64,000 bases of DNA from positions 97,160,020-97,224,019 of the forward strand of contig OX235272.1 in the NCBI GenBank assembly GCA_944472155.2, in the 5' to 3' direction. Below are positions 46,061-64,000 of this stretch, piece by piece. Source of the stretch: Trichobilharzia szidati (Eukaryota > Platyhelminthes > Trematoda > Strigeidida > Schistosomatidae). The first letter of the stretch is position 1. Every line of letters begins with the position of its first letter. The position numbers and the translations under genes are program-made. The notes under the pieces were generated by a model. It was not told the origin of the DNA. It did not search any database and saw only the letters and a program-made list of their open reading frames with translations.

Positions 46061-49000
46061 TTGATATGAGAGTTAATGGTTATAGGTACGGAGATAGTAG
46101 AGTACTTGTGCAAGGATTACAGTTAGATAAATTTTATGTAACGAATCACGCAAAAATGTAACGCAAACGTTGAACTTACCAGTCAGTGATGACTGCGGTT
46201 ATTTTACTTCGAGTTTATACCCTCTGTCAAGCCTATTGAGACTACCTTCGGAGCACCGAAGCGTGTTGGAACCACCATCACCAATTACAGTGTACGGTAA
46301 TATTGTTGTTTTACTCATAATAAAAGGTCCTTCTGTTAGTTTCCCACTTTCCGAGCCGGGGTAAGTTGCAACCGAATTTGTAAATGAGGGTCATATTGTT
46401 CAATAGAGCTACTGTCGACCATGAGAAGTGTAATATTTTTCACAGAACGGAGACATTTTCACCCCTTTTACCGAACCATTAGTTCACTGACAAATTTTTG
46501 AGGCCTCCTAAGGCATATGACATGACACTAGTTCGATATAGGATCAGTTCTCCACCCATAAAATTATGAGTGTCCCAGCAACGACATTTCCACGAGCCTT
46601 GCCCTTCTTAACCAACTCCCCTTTTTACCTACCACATCAATCCTTGGGTCTCAATCTTGTGTGCCCAAATGGATCAAGAGGTCGAACATTGAGCAGTCAC
46701 CAAGTGCTCCGGTTTGTGAGCCGGAGGCATCTACTGCAAAAGTACCAACTGGTCGCCATATTATGGCTAAAGTGGACATCCCTATCATATTGACAGCCGA
46801 ATAAAGAAAGCGAGGTGTAGTTTCGACGGCCAGTAAATGCACGTCAATGTTAAGATGCAAATCTTGAACATTTCTTTCGACATTATCCATGATGTGGAGA
46901 AAGTTGTTCATATTAAAATCAGCAATCAGTGTCAAAGCGTATCCAGCGGTTTCAAAACTATCCATACTTGCTCAACCGAACAAAAACACATTGCTAAAAA
47001 TGTGCAAGCCCGATCACAATAACTTGAAAAAGAAAGTAGCCTAACAAAGAAAGTTTTTAGATCGAATCGACATCTGTTGGTAAATCGTCTATGGAGCCAA
47101 ACTGTTATAAGCTTCGTGCAGTCCACAGGACTCTGTTTGAAGAAGAACAGTTGGAGCCCTAAGGAACATTCCAGGATAAGTCTACAATAGTTTGTGAACT
47201 TCTCGGATCTTGATAGGATGTTCTATTGGTCTACGACATGTCATATCACACACAAGCGCCAAGATGACAGGGAATCATCAGGGTTTACATTTTAGAGGGA
47301 AGAGGCCGACAATGAAATGGGGAATAGGCGGGAAGGTGATTCTCTAAATTTGAATTGCACGCTGTAAGCCTTGTATTTTCCGCTGTTTATTGAGTGGTGA
47401 ATTAATGATTGATTGTTTGACTTGGTCCTGTAAACAAGAATGAAAGCCTTTACTTTTAGATTTTATTTGAATTCAGATTTGAACGCATATGTTAATTTGT
47501 TTGTGTTAACTGGTGTGGCGGTGACTCAATTGACCTGACCAGAGGCGGAACTTTGAGCCACGTTTGAATTCGTAATAATTATTCGGTTTGTTAGTTTTTT
47601 TGGTTGCAAACAGTGTTGTGACATATCTGCATTTAGCATCGTGGTGCACTTATTGGCGAAGTTAAAGTATCATGGTTAAAGTCAAGCTCTTTTAAAAGTT
47701 GACCTTCAAGAACCGATCAGGCAGGGAATGCTATGAAATATCATTCCAAATCAATTGATGTCTACCTTTTTGGACTTTGAAAGGATAGATACAGAATTTT
47801 ACTTATTTACTAGGTCCTATTTCCGCAAATCGTTGCCGTCAGTTAGGATTATGGCGAAGTAGCTGTTTTAATAATTAATGAAATGCATACTAATGCGAAT
47901 TCAGAGAAAGTAAAGACTGGTAACGTTAGACTGCCACGACCGAATGACCTTAAATTAACCTACGACACTGACCGTACGTTGAGAACGTCACAAATAAGAA
48001 GTTACACATAGGTATCAGACAGCGAATCCCATAAAATACTTTAAAAACACCCTCATTATTCCAAAGGTTTTATTATTATATCAATCTTACTATCCTTACA
48101 TTTATTGTTATTCTCGTCGGAAAACTGGCTCCCAAATCGATATCTAACATGGTTGTTCTGATACCACATTTCATGTTACAACATGCTACCACAACCCTTG
48201 CACATTATTACAAGTCAAACAACAGTCGGGTTTGAGCAAAACACTAAAAAGCCTCACTTGTGATAAATACTTCATTTTCAGACCTGCTTACAAAATTTCA
48301 GTAACGTGTTCCCAATAACTTCAACATTCAGTCCAAACAATGAATACATGCATTTATCTGGGGACCGTGCTACCTAATGGATGTCGGTGTTGCACTAGGT
48401 ATTAGAGCTGAGGCCAAGTTACATAATTGAGTGCCCATTAGTAGTCGGTTACGTAGTTATTTTGGGCCTTCTTAGAGGAAAAGCAGCTGACCAGAGGATC
48501 ATTATCTAGACTCTGGTCGTGCTTTATTATGACCCACGTTTCTCCTGCGTCCTGGTGGTAGTCCTAGACATTGAGAGCTCACAAAGACCCTCGGAATGCT
48601 GCGTGTATAACTGATTTATCATGTCAGTATACTTTACTCCATACCATAGTACTCTCTGGTAAGGTAAAATTGGTCTGTCAAACGCAACGGAGGTCCAGAA
48701 GGAAGTACTCAAGCCTCATAAGGCATCTGGCTCAAATGACAGCATTACTTGAAGATGATGATCACTCAGGAAACTAATTTGATTGTTTGGGAAGGTATGG
48801 GAGTATGAAAACATCGCGGGAATGTGAGAGTACATAATCATGTTTGTAAGGATTTACGCGGGGCGTGTGGTAATCATTGGGATATTAGTCTGATGTCAGG
48901 CTACCGTCGTCATTATTTCTTGAGAAGTAGACTGGGTTTCATTTAGGTTATTAAGGCATCGATCTCATATTCATCCTGTGCTAGTTGTTAGAACACTGCC

Positions 49001-49490
49001 ACATGTGTTGCAGACCAACTCGTTGCATTTTAAGTAAGAACCCTTTGATTCTTTAGACATGGCTATTACATTGAATTTTATGTTAGAGAGGTGTCCCCTA
49101 AATGACAGTATTCTAAAAGCTTTATACAGAATCGAATTCAACCACCGATTAACAACTTTCTGAATGAGCAATAGCGTTATCCACCTTCGCTATTTGTTAA
49201 CAATGATATTCTGAGGAATATAAAGTTGTGATTAAAATGTACTACCTCGAGAAGTATAGAGTCGATATTATCCTGGTGTGGGATAACTTATAGACTATGC
49301 AAAATTGACGAACTCGGACTGACTCTGTGTATGATCATCTGTCTCCATAAAACCACCTATATCTATGTCTTCATTTTTATCTCTCAACTGTTTTGTTTCT
49401 CCTTCCCTTACAATGTAATTGTATTTTGTGTTGCTCATATCTGAATGCCTATACTGTACTAGGTTTGTCCTAATTAAGTACGTCACCACT
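46061..49490. other. Unassigned stretch
   Basis: A 104-codon minus frame at 46965-46651 shows no recognised domain. No other gene was recognised. The first 320 bases may be the 5' UTR of the CR1-like LINE. Confidence 0.35.
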
Positions 49491-49535
49491 GTGGGCGATT
49501 TTGAGCCAGTTCATCAAGAGACTGCATACACCGAT
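49491..49535 (-). repeat. Short LINE-B 3' fragment
   Basis: The stretch gggcgattttgagccagttc, then atcaagagactgc, matches the same point of LINE-B at 10940, 22676 and 63008. It is too short to be more than a trace. The stretch 49536-50759 holds no other recognised feature apart from the MCM3 upstream flank. Confidence 0.4.
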
Positions 49536-50759
49536 TTTTACCATTTCTAGGAACTGGATATTTGTCTTTATCAGTGGAACTCTGAGTATGTCCTGTTCAT
49601 CAAGGTATACGGTACATTCATTTTTCAGACCAATTCTTCGTGTGTTCATACCTGAGAAATATTGACGGAATTAAACTTTTCTGTTGTTTCATTTCCTTTT
49701 ACTTATATTAGCTAAATTTGTTATGTAAAACCTAGACGTCTAAATTATATGGCTGTCACGTCTGCATGTTTCTGCCATGGATTTCTAACCAATCCAAAGC
49801 TATCTTCCGAAGTTCACTCACGCCCTTTTGGTTTTAAAACAGTAATGACCACATGCAGGTCTATACATTAGATTTTAATCTATCTATTTGCACTGGTTTA
49901 CGATATCATGTCATCTCTACTTCATGTTGTATACTGTTATTGGTTTATTGGAAGGTGTTTCGACTTGGTCTTAGCCTCTTACACCTACGTCTAAAGAACA
50001 CCCTTAGTTGTGTTATCATGTTCCATGTAAGTTATCCATAGAGAGCAGTGTGAGGGAAGTTGGTGCATACAAATTAGTTTGCAGTGGTTGACGATAGGAA
50101 ATTAGGTAAAAGAGCTAGAACACGTGTTATACATGCCGAGCCATCGTCTTCCTCGTCAATCAATGTTAGCTGATATAGGATTAGGTTAGAGAAGAGGGTG
50201 TTGTCAACGCAAAATATGGAATCAGTCTATGTGACTTATAAAATGAGACTACTGAAAGTGCTGCACTTTTATGTAAAGTTCCACTTTGAAAATCTATTCA
50301 GTCTCCGGAATTTCACACCACCTGTAGTCGATTCACACTTGAACACGAAATGATTCTACTTGCTTCCCTCGAACCTAAGTCAGTTATTTCATGAGGGCAA
50401 GAAGATTGGTATGAGAAAAGAATCAGAAGTACATTTTTTTGTTTTAGGGACTTCATTCATTTATAACTGACTTCCAACGCCTACTTTGTTAAATTATCAT
50501 AAACATCTTGGTTGAAATACTCTGGGCCCCAAGTCGGCGGCCTTTTTCAGTTTTTTTCTTAATTTCTTGCTTAGAATCATAGCCTGTTAGAAACGCATAC
50601 TTTCCCCATTTCACCTCTTGTAATAGCTTTACTTCATCTCATATATTCCATCTCATATTCACCTGTTCACCTCTTGAGTTTCTTTCTGTTCGTTTTAGAT
50701 TACTGTTGTGAAACCTTCTATTAGTTCCAATTGAATCTTTTCATCAACGTTAATTCTAA

Positions 50760-62179
<11,420 letters not shown>

Positions 62180-62799
62180 ATTTCAAGACAAATATGGACC
62201 ATTCTTAAGATTTTTGTTTTACTGTCTTAACATATGAGATAATTTTAACTCTACAGATTTCATATAAGTGTATTTATACAAGCGATACGATTTTTATTGG
62301 CAATTCATAATACATGTTTCATATATATATATAATGTTTACTGTTTTGATCCAATGTGCTGTTATCGTCTGACCAATGAAGTTAACTATTTTCATGTGTA
62401 AAGGGAAAGAACTTCAGCAATATGTCTAACGAACTCTTAAGTTCTGATACGTTATTCGCCTTAATCACTACTCGCCTGTTGCTCCCTTCGCACGTATTTA
62501 CCACTTGGTTGATGAATTTAGGACTTTATGGCACCCAGCCGAGTAACATTTCTTCAATTTCTTTCCTGGTATCATATATTTGTGATTATAATAAATAAAG
62601 GGCGATTACGATCCTACTTCAGGCAGTATTCAAGGTGCAGTTATGCAACGTTAATTTTGTCTAGCGAGGAGTCCCCATTAATGTAAATTAGCTTCAAATC
62701 CCTCTGCACTTTTCGTGACTAAATTAGCCGTTTATTATCATAACCCGTCACATGATAAGTGTGACTTTTCGTCAAGTGCATTAGACTGACTAACTGACT
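62180..62799 (+). other. MCM3 3' UTR and flank
   Basis: AT-rich, non-coding; a short AT run lies at about 62322-62333. No other feature was seen. Confidence 0.5.
62590..62598 (+). terminator. MCM3: Candidate MCM3 polyadenylation signal
   Basis: The stretch aataaataaa near 62590 is the first clear AATAAA after the stop codon, about 410 bases downstream. The stretch between is AT-rich and non-coding. Confidence 0.4.
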
Positions 62800-64000
62800 G
62801 AGTTTCAACTCAGAATTTTGCACAAAAGTGCAGCAGTTCAAGTTGCCCCAATCCACATAGTACACAAACGTATAGAAGAAAAAATTTCAAAAAAACTTTA
62901 ATAAACAGAAATATACGGAAGAAAGAATGATAACATGCATAATTATGAAAATGCAATAGATCTGGAGGTTAAAAAGAGAAGCAGGAATGCATCTACGCCA
63001 CTGAGAACGATTTTGAGCCATACCATAAACAGTGCATAGTCACTGGTCCTTGGTCCTTGGAACACGCAGTCTATACCAACGGTAGACCACCGCCTCATGG
63101 TGGTGGATTGATGTCTTGTTTTGATTTGACCACCCTTAACTCTATTCCAACCTAATCCTATGTAAGCTGCCATTGTTCGTCGAGGAGGTAATGGCTTAGC
63201 ATGCCTAACACGTATCCTAACCATCTCAATCGATGTAGCTTTATAACCTAGTCGATTGACTTCCCTTCCTTAACTAGCACTCTGTGCCGAAACTCAGCAG
63301 TACACACCATCCTATACTGCTTAACACGGCTGATAAAATGAGGACATATTTAGTCAACGACAGCTAATGTTTTCATATCTCCCACTTTCAATGGGTATGT
63401 CTCACAGACATAAACAAGAATAGAGCGAACTGCTGTTCACTACACAAGTCTTTTGATGGATAACCGGATATCACATATGTTCCTGAGATGATGTAAGTTG
63501 GCAAATGCCACACGGGCGTTTTGTATCCGTCGTGAGACTTTTTTAGCAACAAGTCCGTTAACGTTGGGGTAACCTCCCAAATAAGTGAAGTAGTCAACAT
63601 CCTCAAGCACTTCACTCCCTATCGTTAAACTAGGATTCGGAACTGACCAGACTTGTAGCATCACCTTACATTTGGCAGAGTTGAATCTCATGCCAAACAC
63701 ACTAAGATTTACGCTCGAGGTATTCAGAAGCCTCTGTATTTTGTTAGCGTTTACACCTAGAAGCACAGTATCATCCGCATACTTTAAGTGGATGCCACTG
63801 CACCCTGGTAACAAGTCAATCCTTAAGTCGAGTAGGATCACAACCATTAGTAAATCTGATAAATTAAAAATAGGAATAACGGACACCAGCGTTTCTCACC
63901 TTTTCAGGTAACAAAGCAGCTCTAACACAGCTGCTTGAGTTAGAGTAATGGGTATTGATTAGTATGATATCATTGTCGGCGCTCCCTTTACAGCCAACTA
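62800..64000 (-). mobile_element. LINE-B copy, reverse transcriptase to 3' end, running off the window
   Basis: The minus-strand frame 63886-63440 carries DLRIDLLPG, the active-site LKYADDTVLLG (about 63790-63757), FNSAKCKVMLQ and FTYLGG. It ends VAFANLHHLRNICDIRLSIK, the usual order in this trematode LINE. A second frame (63224-62943) holds RVRHAKPLPPRR and GWNRVKGGQIKTRHQS, followed by the 3' end near 62810. Frameshifts and a missing stretch near 63250-63440 show it is not functional. Its 5' part lies beyond 64000. Confidence 0.75.

Noticed and set aside
46651..46965. A 104-codon minus-strand frame as an LTR-retrotransposon protein
   Set aside because: No protease, reverse transcriptase or zinc-knuckle motif could be seen.

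Overview
The window reads as the nuclear genome of a blood fluke (Schistosomatidae, most likely Schistosoma). It is AT-rich and has two spliced genes of animal type. Repeats make up much of the rest: Penelope-like elements with GIY-YIG endonucleases, RTE-like and CR1-like LINEs, a Merlin DNA transposon, solo LTRs, and tRNA-derived SINEs carrying remnants of the schistosome (Sm-alpha type) hammerhead ribozyme. The micro-introns crowded at the 5' end of one gene are also typical of schistosomes. The species cannot be fixed from the sequence alone.

Two genes are convincing. On the minus strand (26222-32271) lies a Rap1-type Ras-family GTPase of 183 residues in three coding exons. The last exon, with the CLIL prenylation box, sits 4.8 kb from the others and is too short to stand out as an ORF. 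On the plus strand (50760-62179) lies a full MCM3 replicative helicase gene: 14 exons, 800 residues, with every exon junction keeping frame.

Layout. 1-3930: a Penelope-like element interrupted by a LINE insertion whose 5' part is inverted, flanked by a 12-bp target duplication. 3930-12100: dispersed repeats, a hammerhead SINE unit, a second Penelope-like element and LINE fragments. 12100-17500: two solo LTRs, a Merlin transposase relic, a MITE-like element and a LINE fragment. 18360-24500: an unassigned richer block, SINEs and fragments of two LINE families. 24500-32300: Rap1 with its repeat-filled long intron. 32300-42470: mostly unassigned sequence with a strong hairpin and a SINE. 42470-46060: a SINE beside a CR1-like LINE that lacks its 3' half. 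46060-50760: mostly unassigned. 50760-62180: MCM3, with SINEs, a LINE fragment and a 48-bp palindrome in its introns. 62800-64000: another LINE running off the window edge.

The elements depend on one another. One SINE family has a tRNA-like head, a body resembling the 5' region of LINE-A, and a tail resembling the LINE-A 3' end. It therefore looks like a dependent of that LINE. 'LINE-A' (RTE-like, ending in TAA repeats) and 'LINE-B' are labels used only here. All element names rest on recognition by eye, not on a database search.
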